Assembly: GCF_019972155.1 (NCBI RefSeq)
Contig: NZ_BOVL01000059.1
Span: 47,213-111,212, forward strand
Direction: 5' to 3'
Source of the DNA: Bradyrhizobium sp. RD5-C2
GTDB lineage: Bacteria; Pseudomonadota; Alphaproteobacteria; Rhizobiales; Xanthobacteraceae
Length of the DNA: 64,000 bases
Below the pieces are notes generated by a model, which saw nothing but the letters and a program-made list of their open reading frames with translations, did not search any database and had not been told where the DNA came from. Position 1 is the stretch's first letter, and every line of letters starts with the position of its first letter. Positions 26,719 through 35,577 of this stretch are shown piece after piece. The position numbers and the translations under genes were made by a program.

Positions 26719-27504
26719 ATGGCAAAGCGGGCCAAACGTAAGAAGACTGAAGCGCTCGCGCAACCGGTGGCGGGACGGTTTGCAATTGGCGCCGTGGCGG
26801 CTGTCGCATTGGGGTACGGTCTGCTGTGGCGGCCGGCGAGCGTTCAACCGGTACGGAAGCAAGCCGCGCATCAGGTCCCGGCGCCATCCAGTCCTGCGCC
26901 ATCGGCTCCTGCACCATCGGCTCCTGTTCACGTTGCGGCGCCGGTGCAGGCTCCAGCGCCAGCTCCGGTTCCAATTCCGGTCCCAGCGCCCGCGCCCCGG
27001 ATCGAAACACCAAAAGCCGCTGACGCTCCCGGAAGATTTGTTCGGCAGGTGGTTGATTACGCCAGTCACCAGACGCCGGGCACTGTCGTCATCGATACCG
27101 GAAACACGTTCCTTTATCTCGTTCTGAACGACGGGCAGGCGATGCGCTACGGCATCGGCGTCGGCCGCGAAGGTTTCACGTGGTCCGGTGAACAGACCGT
27201 GGCCCGCAAGACAGAATGGCCGGACTGGCGTCCGCCGGCAGAGATGATTTCGCGCCAGCCTTATCTGCCGCGGTTCATGGCAGGGGGGCCCGGCAATCCG
27301 CTCGGCGCCCGGGCGATGTATCTGGGCGATACCGAATATCGAATTCACGGCACCAACAAGCCCGACACGATCGGGAAGCGGGTGTCGTCCGGCTGTATTC
27401 GGCTCACCAACGACGACGTCATGGACCTCTATGATCGGGTGAAGGTCGGCGCGAAAGTGATCGTGCTTCCGGCACAAGCTGCTCCCATGTTGGCCGAAAA
27501 ATGA
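26719..27504 (+). CDS. L,D-transpeptidase (YkuD family)
   Basis: A 261-residue enzyme forming 3-3 peptidoglycan cross-links or attaching proteins to the wall. The start is ATG 26719 with GGGAGAAAG upstream. A cytoplasmic Lys/Arg stretch (MAKRAKRKKTE) is followed by one membrane helix, then a Pro/Ala linker (residues about 50-100), then the catalytic domain with VVIDTGNTFLYLVLNDGQAMRYGIGVGREG and the active site RIHGTNKPDTIGKRVSSGCIRL (His and Cys). It is a typical rhizobial member. It lies about 225 bases after the amidase gene. Confidence 0.93.
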   Translation: MAKRAKRKKTEALAQPVAGRFAIGAVAAVALGYGLLWRPASVQPVRKQAAHQVPAPSSPAPSAPAPSAPVHVAAPVQAPAPAPVPIPVPAPAPRIETPKAADAPGRFVRQVVDYASHQTPGTVVIDTGNTFLYLVLNDGQAMRYGIGVGREGFTWSGEQTVARKTEWPDWRPPAEMISRQPYLPRFMAGGPGNPLGARAMYLGDTEYRIHGTNKPDTIGKRVSSGCIRLTNDDVMDLYDRVKVGAKVIVLPAQAAPMLAEK

Positions 27505-27638
27505 AACCTTCGGCTCTCCGGGTTGGACCGCAAGTCCCCCGGTTCGGTCGCCATGAGCGGCTTTGACCCGACGCCGACATTCGTTGCTCTGTCGCGTTCG
27601 ATCAGGCTATGGGTGGTCATCGAACTTGGGGGCGCTCG

Positions 27639-28094
27639 ATGCTTCGATGGTTTTGGATTTGCGCCGCGATACTGTGCGCTTTGGCTTCCCCTGCGTGGTC
27701 GGCGGGGTCGTCCGTGCCGTTTGCCGACGGTGGTTACATTCCGGACTTCTTGAAGATCGTTCGTCAATACAACGCGAGCGGCGATGAATTTCGCATCGAA
27801 GGGATTTGCAAATCAGCTTGCACGCTGTTCCTCGGCATCCGGAATGTCTGTGTTCAGCGCGATGCTCAACTGATGTTTCACGCCGGCCACGACCTTGCGG
27901 AAAACCGCACCGGTCCCGATACGCGTGCGAGCCGCGCGCTACTTTCCCAGTATGACGAAGGATTGCGGCGCTATCTGCTCGAAGGCCATCATATGGATAG
28001 CGATGCATTCCATACGCTGGAAGGTCGCGTGCTGATCGAGCGCTTCGGCTATCGGGAGTGTCCACCGAGCGAGGGGACGCCCTCAACCCGATAG
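27639..28094 (+). CDS. Exported protein with Cys-rich COG3904-like motif
   Basis: About 151 residues, starting at ATG 27639 (MLRWFWICAAILCALASPAWSAGSS, a signal peptide). The core FRIEGICKSACTLFLGIRNVCVQ followed by AQLMFHAGHD matches small periplasmic proteins that resemble a shortened ClpP/crotonase fold, where the Ser after the first Cys (C-K-S-A-C) sits at the nucleophile position. A possible His is in FHAGHD. The activity is unproven; the Cys residues probably form a disulfide. It stands alone. Confidence 0.65.
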   Translation: MLRWFWICAAILCALASPAWSAGSSVPFADGGYIPDFLKIVRQYNASGDEFRIEGICKSACTLFLGIRNVCVQRDAQLMFHAGHDLAENRTGPDTRASRALLSQYDEGLRRYLLEGHHMDSDAFHTLEGRVLIERFGYRECPPSEGTPSTR

Positions 28095-28303
28095 GCAGCG
28101 CGGCTGCTTCTGGCCTTTGGCCGACATGACCGGGAGCGCCTCGGGCGAGCAGCGAGGGTGGGCCGAAGCGCGCCTGTATCCGCCCACGGCTCCCCACTTT
28201 CGTCAATTTTGACCGCCATGCCAGATGTGGAATTTTTGCCGAAGCGTGGCGATCGGAGCCACGTGATCAATGTTTTCATTCCAAATGATTTGCAGGACGG
28301 GTT

Positions 28304-28822
28304 ATGAAGAACGCAACACTGTTTGCCCTTGGTTTGTTGGCGGCGGGAGTTTGGTCACAAGACGGCGCGCGATGTCAGACCTCGCTTTCTCCTCCGCTTT
28401 CGATTGCGCCGCCGCCGTCGAATGAGGGAACGGCATCCACGGCCGCAACCAACAGCGTCTGGCCTTCGCCGGCGACCGCTAAGAATTCGGCGCCCCGTGC
28501 CGCTAAAGATTTGCCGCCACGCCCGACTGCCCCACGATCTGCTACCGTCGAGCGCACGCCGTTAGAGCCCGACAGCGTTTCGCAGGCTCAAGTGATCGAC
28601 AGGTCGCGGCCGTCGGCCAGACCTGTCACCGATTACGATGGCTTTAGCGTCGGCATCGAGGACGACACGTCAAGCCGGCCGACGCGACCCGTCAAGTCGC
28701 ACCGGGCGAAGCATCCCGCGCCCGATCAGGAAGCTGATCGTGTCTCTGACCACCAATCGGTCGATCCCGGCGACGATGACAAGCTAAAGAGCAAGCTTAC
28801 GATTTGCCGCGGCTGTAAGTAA
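28304..28822 (+). CDS. Secreted Pro/Ser-rich hypothetical protein
   Basis: A 172-residue protein with signal-like start (MKNATLFALGLLAAGVWSQDG) and a low-complexity, mostly disordered body rich in Pro, Ser, Arg and Asp (LSPPLSIAPPPSNEGTAST, DRSRPSARPVTDYDGF). The C-terminus ends CRGCK. No domain recognised. It could be a periplasmic or surface linker protein. The tail of charged residues (DPGDDDKLKSKL) is unusual for a wall protein. Confidence 0.55.
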   Translation: MKNATLFALGLLAAGVWSQDGARCQTSLSPPLSIAPPPSNEGTASTAATNSVWPSPATAKNSAPRAAKDLPPRPTAPRSATVERTPLEPDSVSQAQVIDRSRPSARPVTDYDGFSVGIEDDTSSRPTRPVKSHRAKHPAPDQEADRVSDHQSVDPGDDDKLKSKLTICRGCK

Positions 28823-29172
28823 CAAGTGACACTCCGGGCGGACGTTTTGATTGGCCCTTCATTTTTCTGGAAGTCTTGCGGCGCAAGAACTATCGCCCGC
28901 AGCAGATTTCTGAAGCCGCCACCGGGCATCGCCTTTTGACCCAAACGAACTCCGTTGATTCCTCGATAGGGAACAAGTTGCCAGGAAACCACAGCTATCG
29001 AAGGGAATGTCAGCTGATCGCATTTCTCGTGGCGGCGCTCTCGCTCGCGGCCTATTAGTGAGGGACTGCAATTAGTGATTTTGAGTCGAGCATTTTGGTT
29101 CTGACGTACTGATTGATCACAGCGGGAAATGGCGGTGGAGCCAATTCCTCGAGCTGCGGGGTAAATCACGAA
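28823..29172. other. Intergenic region upstream of carD-like gene
   Basis: About 350 bases with lower GC than the genes. I see no credible reading frame, RNA gene or strong hairpin. It should contain the CarD-family promoter. A TTG start at 29113 would lengthen that gene by 20 residues, but those residues look unconserved. Confidence 0.4.
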
Positions 29173-29778
29173 ATGAATTTTAGCGGTCAATCGCAATCCA
29201 ATCGTTCAAATCCTGCGCATTCCATACCGGTACCCTCCGTCGATCAAACGAGTGGGAGCCGTTGCATCGAGACGCGCTTTGGATTCAAGGCAACTGATCT
29301 GATCGTCTACCCGGCTCACGGCGTCGGCCAGATTGTCGCGATCGAGGAACAAGCGGTGGCAGGAGCTCAGCTTGAGTTCTTTGTCGTCTATTTTGCGAAG
29401 AGCAAAATGACGCTGCGAGTTCCTACAAGAAAGGCGGCAAGCGTCGGGATGCGTGAGCTTTCCGATCCGGCGGCCATCCAGCAAGCGCGAAGTATCCTGA
29501 GTCAACCGCCTCGCAGAGCGCGCGGTAATTGGTCCCGGCTTGCTCAGGAATATGAGAGCAAGATCAAGTCGGGAGATATTCTCGCCATCGCAGAAGCGAT
29601 GCGCGATCTCTATCGGCCGGAGTTCAATTCCAGCCAAAGCTACAGCGAACGACAGCTCTATACGGCTGCGCTCGAGCGCCTGTCGGGAGAGGTTGCCGTT
29701 GTCGACGGCGTCACCGAAGAAGCGGCCGTCAGAGAGCTTGAAAGTCTGATGGTGACTACGGCAAGGCGAGGCGCTTAG
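29173..29778 (+). CDS. CarD family transcription factor
   Basis: About 201 residues. CarD/CdnL proteins bind RNA polymerase and stabilise open complexes. After a disordered N-terminal 36 residues, the CarD RNA-polymerase-interaction domain begins GFKATDLIVYPAHGVGQIVAIEEQ and continues with FFVVYFAKSKMTLRVPTRKAASVGMR. The C-terminal DNA-binding helices follow (WSRLAQEYESKIKSGDILAIAEAMRDLYRPE, SYSERQLYTAALERLSGE). The start is ambiguous between TTG 29113 and ATG 29173. The N-terminal Gln/Ser/Pro tail is longer than in the housekeeping CarD, so this is probably a paralogue. Confidence 0.88.
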   Translation: MNFSGQSQSNRSNPAHSIPVPSVDQTSGSRCIETRFGFKATDLIVYPAHGVGQIVAIEEQAVAGAQLEFFVVYFAKSKMTLRVPTRKAASVGMRELSDPAAIQQARSILSQPPRRARGNWSRLAQEYESKIKSGDILAIAEAMRDLYRPEFNSSQSYSERQLYTAALERLSGEVAVVDGVTEEAAVRELESLMVTTARRGA

Positions 29779-30270
29779 AGCAGTCTGTGGAGACCGGGAC
29801 GCTTCTGGCGAATCTTCAGCGAGACGCTCCGCCGGGGCTTGGAGTGCGCTGGAGCTTAGCGGCGAGGCGGCTCGTGGCTCAGCGATACTTCCGGCATTCA
29901 CGCGCTCCTCATAGGAGACAAGCTTCGCGATGCTGATCGCTTCTCACTTGTCGAGCCTTGTCTCGGCCGGGTCCATCTTGCCGCACACCGGTTACGACCA
30001 GGGCACAACGCCGCCCGCTTAAAATACACGCGGGCAGCGTTGGCTCTAGCCCCAGGATGTAAAGTGCAAAATCCTGACGAATAGAAAACTGCGTTGTCCT
30101 GCAAACGTTGCTTACCCAGAAGGGGTAGCGGGGCGATCGTGAGACGCGACCAGTGCTGCCTTCGAAGCGCCAGCGCCACCTGCATGTCAGCATCTAGCCC
30201 CTAGCCGACATGGCCAAGAGCGCGGCAGGATGCCGGGTATCGCTGCGCGCCATCCATCCACCAGACAAAA
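29779..30270. other. Gene-free stretch between carD-like gene and rpoH
   Basis: About 490 bases with no credible gene. It contains many short frames on both strands and no repeat that I recognise elsewhere in the window. The right end is the rpoH terminator. Confidence 0.4.
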
Positions 30271-30299
30271 ACAAAAAAGCCGGCGTTGCCGCCGGCTTT
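30271..30299 (-). terminator. Rho-independent terminator after rpoH
   Basis: On the minus strand, AAAGCCGGC - 6-base loop - GCCGGCTTT followed by TTTGTTTTTG, 28 bases past the rpoH stop. Confidence 0.85.
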
Positions 30300-30326
30300 C
30301 GTGTCTGTTGGCTTGCCGCCGCGCGA

Positions 30327-31223
30327 TCAGTGCGCGGCTTCGAGTGCGGCTTCCTGCCGGGCGATCGTGCCCTTGACGGCCGACTGCACCTTTTCGAACG
30401 CGCGGACCTCGATCTGCCGCACGCGCTCGCGCGACACGCCGAACTCGGCGGCGAGGTCTTCCAGCGTCATCGGCTCATCGGCCAGACGCCGCGCCTCGAA
30501 GATGCGGCGTTCGCGCGGGTTGAGCACGCCGATCGCACCGTTCAGGGCCTGGCGGCGATGATCGAACTCCTCGCTCTCGGCCATCAAGGCTTCGGCGTTG
30601 GGCGAGTTGTCGACCAGCCAGTCCTGCCATTCGCCGGCTTCGCCGTCGTCGCGGATCGGGGCATTGAGCGACGCGTCACCGCCGAGGCGGCGGTTCATGT
30701 CGACCACGTCCTGATCGGTCACGCCGAGGCGCTTGGCAATCAGCTTCACCTGGTCGGGGTGGAGATCACCCTCTTCCAGCGCGGAGATCTTGCTCTTCGC
30801 CTTGCGCAGGTTGAAGAACAGCTTCTTCTGGTTCGCGGTGGTGCCCATCTTGACGAGCGACCAGGAACGCAGAATGTACTCTTGTATTGACGCCTTGATC
30901 CACCACATGGCGTAGGTGGCGAGACGGAAGCCCTTCTCGGGCTCGAATCGCTTCACCGCCTGCATCAGGCCGACATTGCCTTCCGAGACGACCTCGGAGA
31001 TCGGCAAGCCGTAGCCGCGATAGCCCATGGCAATCTTGGCCACGAGCCTGAGATGGCTGGTGACAAGCTTATGCGCCGCGTCGCGATCGTCATGCTCGCG
31101 CCAACGCTTGGCGAGCATGTACTCCTGCTGGGGCTCCAGCATGGGGAACTTGCGGATCTCGGCGAGGTAACGTGAAAGGCCGGATTCTCCATTGAGGACC
31201 GGCAACGTAGCTGTACGGGCCAT
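30327..31223 (-). CDS. rpoH: RNA polymerase sigma-32 type factor
   Basis: A 298-residue heat-shock sigma factor. The start ATG 31223 has GGAGGG seven to twelve bases upstream. Region 1.2/2.1 reads LSRYLAEIRKFPMLEPQQEYMLAKRW. Region 2 is SHLRLVAKIAMGYRGYGLPISEVVSEGNVGLMQAVKRFEPEKGFRLATYAMWWIKASIQEYIL. The RpoH box QKKLFFNLRKAK follows, and region 4 ends MTLEDLAAEFGVSRERVRQIEVRAFEKV. Bradyrhizobia hold several rpoH genes, and which one this is cannot be told. The same-strand RluD gene lies 217 bases upstream. Confidence 0.95.
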   Translation of the reverse strand: MARTATLPVLNGESGLSRYLAEIRKFPMLEPQQEYMLAKRWREHDDRDAAHKLVTSHLRLVAKIAMGYRGYGLPISEVVSEGNVGLMQAVKRFEPEKGFRLATYAMWWIKASIQEYILRSWSLVKMGTTANQKKLFFNLRKAKSKISALEEGDLHPDQVKLIAKRLGVTDQDVVDMNRRLGGDASLNAPIRDDGEAGEWQDWLVDNSPNAEALMAESEEFDHRRQALNGAIGVLNPRERRIFEARRLADEPMTLEDLAAEFGVSRERVRQIEVRAFEKVQSAVKGTIARQEAALEAAH

Positions 31224-31440
31224 TACTTGCGCCCTCCAGTGGTTCAGGCCCCCGATAGCGGCGGGCCCGGCAGGTGGCCGCTGGGTTAAAGCCGGCCATG
31301 CTGCGATGTTCCGCGTTGGATATTCAACGCAGGTGCAACATACACCAAACTGTCCGTGATAGGGAAGGATTGCTGACGTCACGTCCCCGTGTGGCAGGTA
31401 TAACCTGTTGTCATAACGGAGCTTTTCCGGGAGGGCTGCG
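31224..31440. promoter_or_regulatory. Promoter region of rpoH
   Basis: 217 bases between the RluD stop and the rpoH start. It must hold the rpoH promoter, as no terminator hairpin with a T-run is visible after RluD. I could not fix the -35/-10 hexamers with confidence; the A/T-rich spot is around 31320-31360. Confidence 0.4.
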
Positions 31441-32469
31441 TCATACCGCCGCTGCCAGCGCCCGCTGCAGGAGAAGCAAATCCTCCGGCAAAGCCGACTC
31501 CCAGTGTAAAAGTTCCCCGGTGCGGGGGTGTTCCAAAGCCAGCAGATAGGCGTGCAGGGCCTGGCGGTCGAGGGCGGTAAGTGCGTGCTTACCTTCCGGA
31601 CCAAGCTGTCCGGCCTTGGTCTTGAAGTGCGCGCCATAAACGCTGTCGCCCATCAGGGGATGGCCGAGATGGGCGAGGTGGACCCGGATCTGATGGGTCC
31701 GCCCGGTCTCGAGCCGGCAGGCCAACAGCGAGGCGACCGGCTTGCCGTCGCGGCCGGCAAAGCTCTCGCGCACGTCGAAATGGGTGACCGCCTCGCGGCC
31801 GCCCTGGCGCACGGCCATTTTCTCGCGGGCATGCGGGTGGCGGTCGATCGGCGCGTCGATCGTGCCATGGGGCCGGTTCGGCACACCCCAAGCGAACGCC
31901 ATGTAGCCGCGCTCCATCGCCCCGGTGCGGCCGTGGTCGGCGAATTGCGCGGTCAGCGACTGATGGGCCTTGTCGTTCTTGGCAATCACCATCAGTCCCG
32001 TGGTGTCCTTGTCGAGGCGGTGCACGATGCCCGGCCGCTTGACCCCGCCGATGCCCGACAGGCTGGAGCCGCAATGCGCGATCAGCGCGTTGACCAGCGT
32101 TCCCGAGGCATGGCCGGCCGCGGGATGCACCACGAGGCCCCTGGGCTTGTTGATGACGATGATGTCGTCGTCCTCGAACACGATATCTAGCGCGATGTCC
32201 TCGCCCTGAGGCTCGGCGGGCACCGCCTCCGGCACGTCGATTATGATCGTATCGCCGTTGGCGACATGATAAGCGGGGTCGCGGACGACGGCGTCCTTGA
32301 CGGTCACGGAACCGGCGAGGATCAGCGCCTTCAGCCGGGACCGCGACAGCTCCGGAGTACGCTGCGCGAGCACGCGGTCAAGCCGGGCCGAGCCCTCGTC
32401 GCCTGCGACGATGACCTCCAGCTTCCGACCGCCATTCGAAGAAACCTGATTCAAATCGACCTGTTGCAA
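31441..32469 (-). CDS. RluD-family 23S rRNA pseudouridine synthase
   Basis: A 342-residue RNA-modifying enzyme. An S4-like domain comes first (SARLDRVLAQRTPELSRSRLKALILAGSVTVKD), then the RluA/RluD catalytic core with the nucleophilic Asp in GIVHRLDKDTTGLMVIAKND. The end LETGRTHQIRVHLAHLGHPLMGDSVYG is also conserved. The S4 domain and length fit RluD, which modifies helix 69 of 23S rRNA. The divergent gene at 32487 starts 17 bases away, so their promoters overlap. Confidence 0.92.
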   Translation of the reverse strand: MQQVDLNQVSSNGGRKLEVIVAGDEGSARLDRVLAQRTPELSRSRLKALILAGSVTVKDAVVRDPAYHVANGDTIIIDVPEAVPAEPQGEDIALDIVFEDDDIIVINKPRGLVVHPAAGHASGTLVNALIAHCGSSLSGIGGVKRPGIVHRLDKDTTGLMVIAKNDKAHQSLTAQFADHGRTGAMERGYMAFAWGVPNRPHGTIDAPIDRHPHAREKMAVRQGGREAVTHFDVRESFAGRDGKPVASLLACRLETGRTHQIRVHLAHLGHPLMGDSVYGAHFKTKAGQLGPEGKHALTALDRQALHAYLLALEHPRTGELLHWESALPEDLLLLQRALAAAV

Positions 32470-32486
32470 AGATATAGAGCCTTGTG

Positions 32487-32822
32487 ATGACCGACACCGC
32501 TGTGACCGAACCGACCCCCGACCAGGCCGCGCTGATCGCGCGGGTGCGGCGCATGATGCTGATCGCGGGCCTGACCTCGGCGTTGGCCGTGGCCGTGGTG
32601 TTGATTGCCATCGGCTACCGCCTTTATCGCAGCGAGGGAAGCCCCGTTTCCGTATCCGACGTCACTGCTGCGCTGCCGAAGGGCGCCCGCATCGTCGCAA
32701 CCGGCGTCGCCGGTGAACGGCTGGTGCTCACGCTTGATATAGGCGGTGCAACAGAGATCCGCACATTTGATGCAAAGACACTGAAACCTGTCGGCAGGTT
32801 GACGTTCGTCAACGAGCCCTGA
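32487..32822 (+). CDS. Small membrane-anchored protein (DUF6476-like)
   Basis: A 111-residue protein with one hydrophobic helix at about residues 24-45 (MMLIAGLTSALAVAVVLIAIGYRLY) and a small beta-rich C-terminal domain (GARIVATGVAGERLVLTLDIGGATEIRTFDAKTLKPVGRL). The position opposite RluD and the layout match a conserved alphaproteobacterial small protein. ATG 32487 is preferred over GTG 32484. Function unknown. Confidence 0.75.
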   Translation: MTDTAVTEPTPDQAALIARVRRMMLIAGLTSALAVAVVLIAIGYRLYRSEGSPVSVSDVTAALPKGARIVATGVAGERLVLTLDIGGATEIRTFDAKTLKPVGRLTFVNEP

Positions 32823-32948
32823 TCGCAGCAGTCGCGAAGCGGCGCAGTCGATCAACCAAAAGCTGCAGCATGTTTTTTGCGCATGCGTTCGCGCATCGAG
32901 AAGGTGTGCCGCCATCTTTTCGGCTGAGTTGCACGCTCAGCTTGCGCC

Positions 32949-33596
32949 ATGCCGGAGTCCAACCCCAGCGCTTCCAGCGAACAGAGAGTTGAATCCGATG
33001 CATCGGGTTCGTACGCGGACCCGACGCGTCGCGCGCTCCTGACGGCACTGGCGGGCTGCGCCTGTCTCGCCGCGATCGAGCCCGCGGCCGCCGACGATGA
33101 AGATCAGCCCGGCGCCAGTGAGCGACCACAAAAGGCCGACGTCCTGGTCCGCGCCGAAGGCGACAAGGCCGGCCAGGTCATCAAGTCGGATGATCTGAAG
33201 CTCGGCGGACCGCCCATTCGCGCTTGGCCGCAGGATCCGAAGAGTTCCGTCGTCCGCAAGGGTTCGCGGCTCAACGAGGTCGTGCTCGTCAAGCTCGATC
33301 CGAGCGAACTCGACGATGCCACGCGCGCCCGCGCACCTGACGGCATCGTCTGCTACTCGGTCATCTGCACGCATGCCGGATGTCCGATCACTGCCTGGTT
33401 GAAGCAAGATCAGGGCGACAAGAACGTTCTGAAATGCCTCTGTCACAACTCCGAATACGATCCGCGGCAGAATGCGCAGGTCGTGTTCGGGCCGGCGCCA
33501 CGTCGCCTCGCGGCCTTGCCGCTGACGGTCGCCGACGGCGCGATCACGGTCGCAGCGCCATTCGTCGGGAAGGTGGGTGCTCAGCAGGGAGGATGA
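32949..33596 (+). CDS. Rieske [2Fe-2S] protein with leader
   Basis: A 215-residue electron-transfer protein. The N-terminus has RRALLTALAGCACLAAIEPAAAD, a twin-arginine-like or uncleaved membrane anchor. The Rieske centre is CTHAGCP ... CLCHNSEYDPR, giving the Cys-His and Cys-His ligand pairs. The final strand NAQVVFGPAPRRLAALPLTVADGAI is typical. It is not a cytochrome bc1 subunit by neighbourhood: the next gene is a PQQ alcohol dehydrogenase, and the two may form one respiratory chain in the periplasm. That link is inferred from adjacency only. Confidence 0.88.
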   Translation: MPESNPSASSEQRVESDASGSYADPTRRALLTALAGCACLAAIEPAAADDEDQPGASERPQKADVLVRAEGDKAGQVIKSDDLKLGGPPIRAWPQDPKSSVVRKGSRLNEVVLVKLDPSELDDATRARAPDGIVCYSVICTHAGCPITAWLKQDQGDKNVLKCLCHNSEYDPRQNAQVVFGPAPRRLAALPLTVADGAITVAAPFVGKVGAQQGG

Positions 33597-33625
33597 GGCC
33601 GCACCGGGAGTTCTGCATGACCTAA

Positions 33626-33672
33626 AGCATGATCCGGAAAAGTGCGAAGCGGTTTTCCGAAGAGATCATGCT
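33626..33672. repeat. Palindromic rhizobial intergenic repeat
   Basis: AGCATGATCCGGAAAAGTG and GGTTTTCCGAAGAGATCATGCT form an imperfect inverted repeat of about 20 bases each side. This AGCATGATC...GATCATGCT palindrome is among the commonest intergenic repeats in rhizobial genomes. It lies between the Rieske gene and the alcohol dehydrogenase. Confidence 0.75.
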
Positions 33673-33719
33673 CAAAACAAAAACTGAAAAAACAAAACAG
33701 AGCAGGGAGGTAGCATCTC

Positions 33720-35450
33720 ATGACAAGCAAGCAGTGGTTACTGTCGAGTTGTGTCGCATTCACGTGCCTTATTTCGACCTACGCCGTCGCAGGGCCGATC
33801 GAAAACTACAGTTCCGTCACCTCTGCGCGTCTCGAAAATCCCGAACCCGGCAACTGGATGCTCTATCGCCGGACCTATGACGGACAGGGTTTCAGTCCGC
33901 TCAACCAGATCAACACATCCAACGTCAAGGACCTCAAGCCGGCCTGGACCTTCTCGACCGGCGTGATCGAGGGCCATGAGGCGCCGCCGATCGTCAACAA
34001 CGGCGTGATGTTCGTCGCGACCCCGATGGGGCAGGTGATCGCGCTCAACGCCAAGACCGGCGACGAGTACTGGCGCTACAAGCGGCAGCTTCCCGACGAT
34101 CTGTTCCAGCTGCATCCGACCAGCCGCGGCGTCGGCCTGTGGGAGGACAAGCTCTATCTCGCCACCACCGACGATCATGTCGTCGCGCTCGACGCCAAGA
34201 CCGGCAAGGTGGTCTGGGACACCAAGGTCCAGGACTACAAGAAGGGACAGTATTTGACGCTGATGCCGCTGGTGGTCGACGGCAAGGTGATCGTCGGCGG
34301 CTCCGGCGGCGAGTTCGGCGTACGCGGCTATGTCGTCGCCTACGACGCCAACAGCGGCAAGGAGCTCTGGCGCACCTTCACCATCCCCGGCGAAGGCGAG
34401 CCCGGTCACGAGACCTGGAGCGGCGACGACTGGAAGTCGGGCGGCGGATCGGCCTGGATGACCGGCACCTACGACAAGGACACCAAGACGGTCTATTGGG
34501 GCGTCGGCAACGCCGCGCCATGGCCCGGCTCGATGCATGCCGGCGACAACCTCTACACCAGCTCGGTGATCGCGCTCGATCCCGACAGCGGCAAGATCAA
34601 GACCCACTTCCAGTATCACCAGAACGATTCCTGGGACTGGGACGAAGTCGATGCGCCGATGCTGATCGACATGCAGCGCGACGGAAAGTCGTTCAAGAGC
34701 CTGGTTCATCCGGGGCGCGATGCGATCTTCTGGGTGCTGGAGCGCAAGCCGGACAAGATCAACTATGTCGCCGGCTGGCCGTTCGTGAAGACCAATGTCT
34801 GGAAGGGCATCGAGGCCGAGACCGGCCGGCCGATCCTCGATCCCGACCACAAGCCCGTGCTCGGCAAGCGGGTCGAGTTCTGCCCGTCGCTGTGGGGCGG
34901 CAAGGACTGGCCGTCGGCGGCCTATAGCCCGAACACCAAGCTCGTCTACGTTCCCGCCAACGAAAACTTCTGCGGCGGCTTTACCGGCGAGAAGCAGCCG
35001 CTGGTTCCCGGCCAGCTTTGGCTCGGCACCAAGCCGGAGGACATCGGACTGACGCCCGCACCCAATGCCGATCATTTCGGCGAGTTGCAGGCGTGGGATC
35101 CGGCGACCGGCAAGAAGGTCTGGCAGCACGACTACAAGACGTCGCAGTTGTTCGGTGCGGTGACGGCCACTGCGGGCGATCTCGTTCTCGCCGGCGGCAC
35201 CAACGACCGCGCCTTCCGCATCTTCAATGCCAAGACCGGCGAGCTGTTGTGGGAGCAGAAGACCAACTCCGGCATCATGGCGATGCCGATGTCCTATGAG
35301 GTCGATGGCACGCAATACATCGCGGTCCAGTCGGGCTGGGGCGTCGACGCGCAACGCATCCAGGACGCGCTGGCCGGCAAGGTCGCGGGCTTCGAGAACA
35401 ACGTCCCGCAAGGCGGCGTGATCTGGGTGTTCGCGCTCGACAAGAAGTAA
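33720..35450 (+). CDS. PQQ-dependent alcohol dehydrogenase, lanthanide-type signature
   Basis: A 576-residue periplasmic quinoprotein oxidising alcohols or aldehydes. A signal peptide is present (WLLSSCVAFTCLISTYAVAG). The eight-bladed propeller shows repeated GxxxWxx strands (AKTGDEYWRYKRQ, AKTGKVVWDTKV, ANSGKELWRTF, PATGKKVWQHDYK). Metal and PQQ ligands are Glu198 (GGEFGVRG), Asn264 (GVGNAAPW) and catalytic Asp306. The extra Asp308 (WDWDE) is the hallmark of lanthanide-dependent enzymes. The vicinal Cys-Cys ring, which should sit near residues 131-133, is absent (LHPTSRG). A ribosome binding site, AGGGAGGTAG, precedes the start. No cytochrome c gene adjoins it. Confidence 0.92.
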   Translation: MTSKQWLLSSCVAFTCLISTYAVAGPIENYSSVTSARLENPEPGNWMLYRRTYDGQGFSPLNQINTSNVKDLKPAWTFSTGVIEGHEAPPIVNNGVMFVATPMGQVIALNAKTGDEYWRYKRQLPDDLFQLHPTSRGVGLWEDKLYLATTDDHVVALDAKTGKVVWDTKVQDYKKGQYLTLMPLVVDGKVIVGGSGGEFGVRGYVVAYDANSGKELWRTFTIPGEGEPGHETWSGDDWKSGGGSAWMTGTYDKDTKTVYWGVGNAAPWPGSMHAGDNLYTSSVIALDPDSGKIKTHFQYHQNDSWDWDEVDAPMLIDMQRDGKSFKSLVHPGRDAIFWVLERKPDKINYVAGWPFVKTNVWKGIEAETGRPILDPDHKPVLGKRVEFCPSLWGGKDWPSAAYSPNTKLVYVPANENFCGGFTGEKQPLVPGQLWLGTKPEDIGLTPAPNADHFGELQAWDPATGKKVWQHDYKTSQLFGAVTATAGDLVLAGGTNDRAFRIFNAKTGELLWEQKTNSGIMAMPMSYEVDGTQYIAVQSGWGVDAQRIQDALAGKVAGFENNVPQGGVIWVFALDKK

Positions 35451-35460
35451 GGCGCAACCA

Positions 35461-35494
35461 AAGCTTCGGTTCTGTTGATTCAGAACCGAAGCTT
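35461..35494 (+). terminator. Perfect hairpin after alcohol dehydrogenase gene
   Basis: Perfect 14-bp inverted repeat AAGCTTCGGTTCTG / CAGAACCGAAGCTT with a 6-base loop, 10 bases past the stop. No T-run follows, so it may need Rho or be an mRNA-stabilising hairpin. Confidence 0.6.
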
Positions 35495-35577
35495 CAGGAA
35501 GCGCTTCTCACCGATAGGGGGCGATGCGATCGGGAAGCGGCGAGGGGGGAATCCGCCGCTTCCCGGTCCGCTTCTCG

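Noticed and set aside
33738..35411. 557-codon minus-strand frame opposite the alcohol dehydrogenase
   Set aside because: Antisense shadow: composition follows the opposite strand's codon pattern and no start signal is visible.
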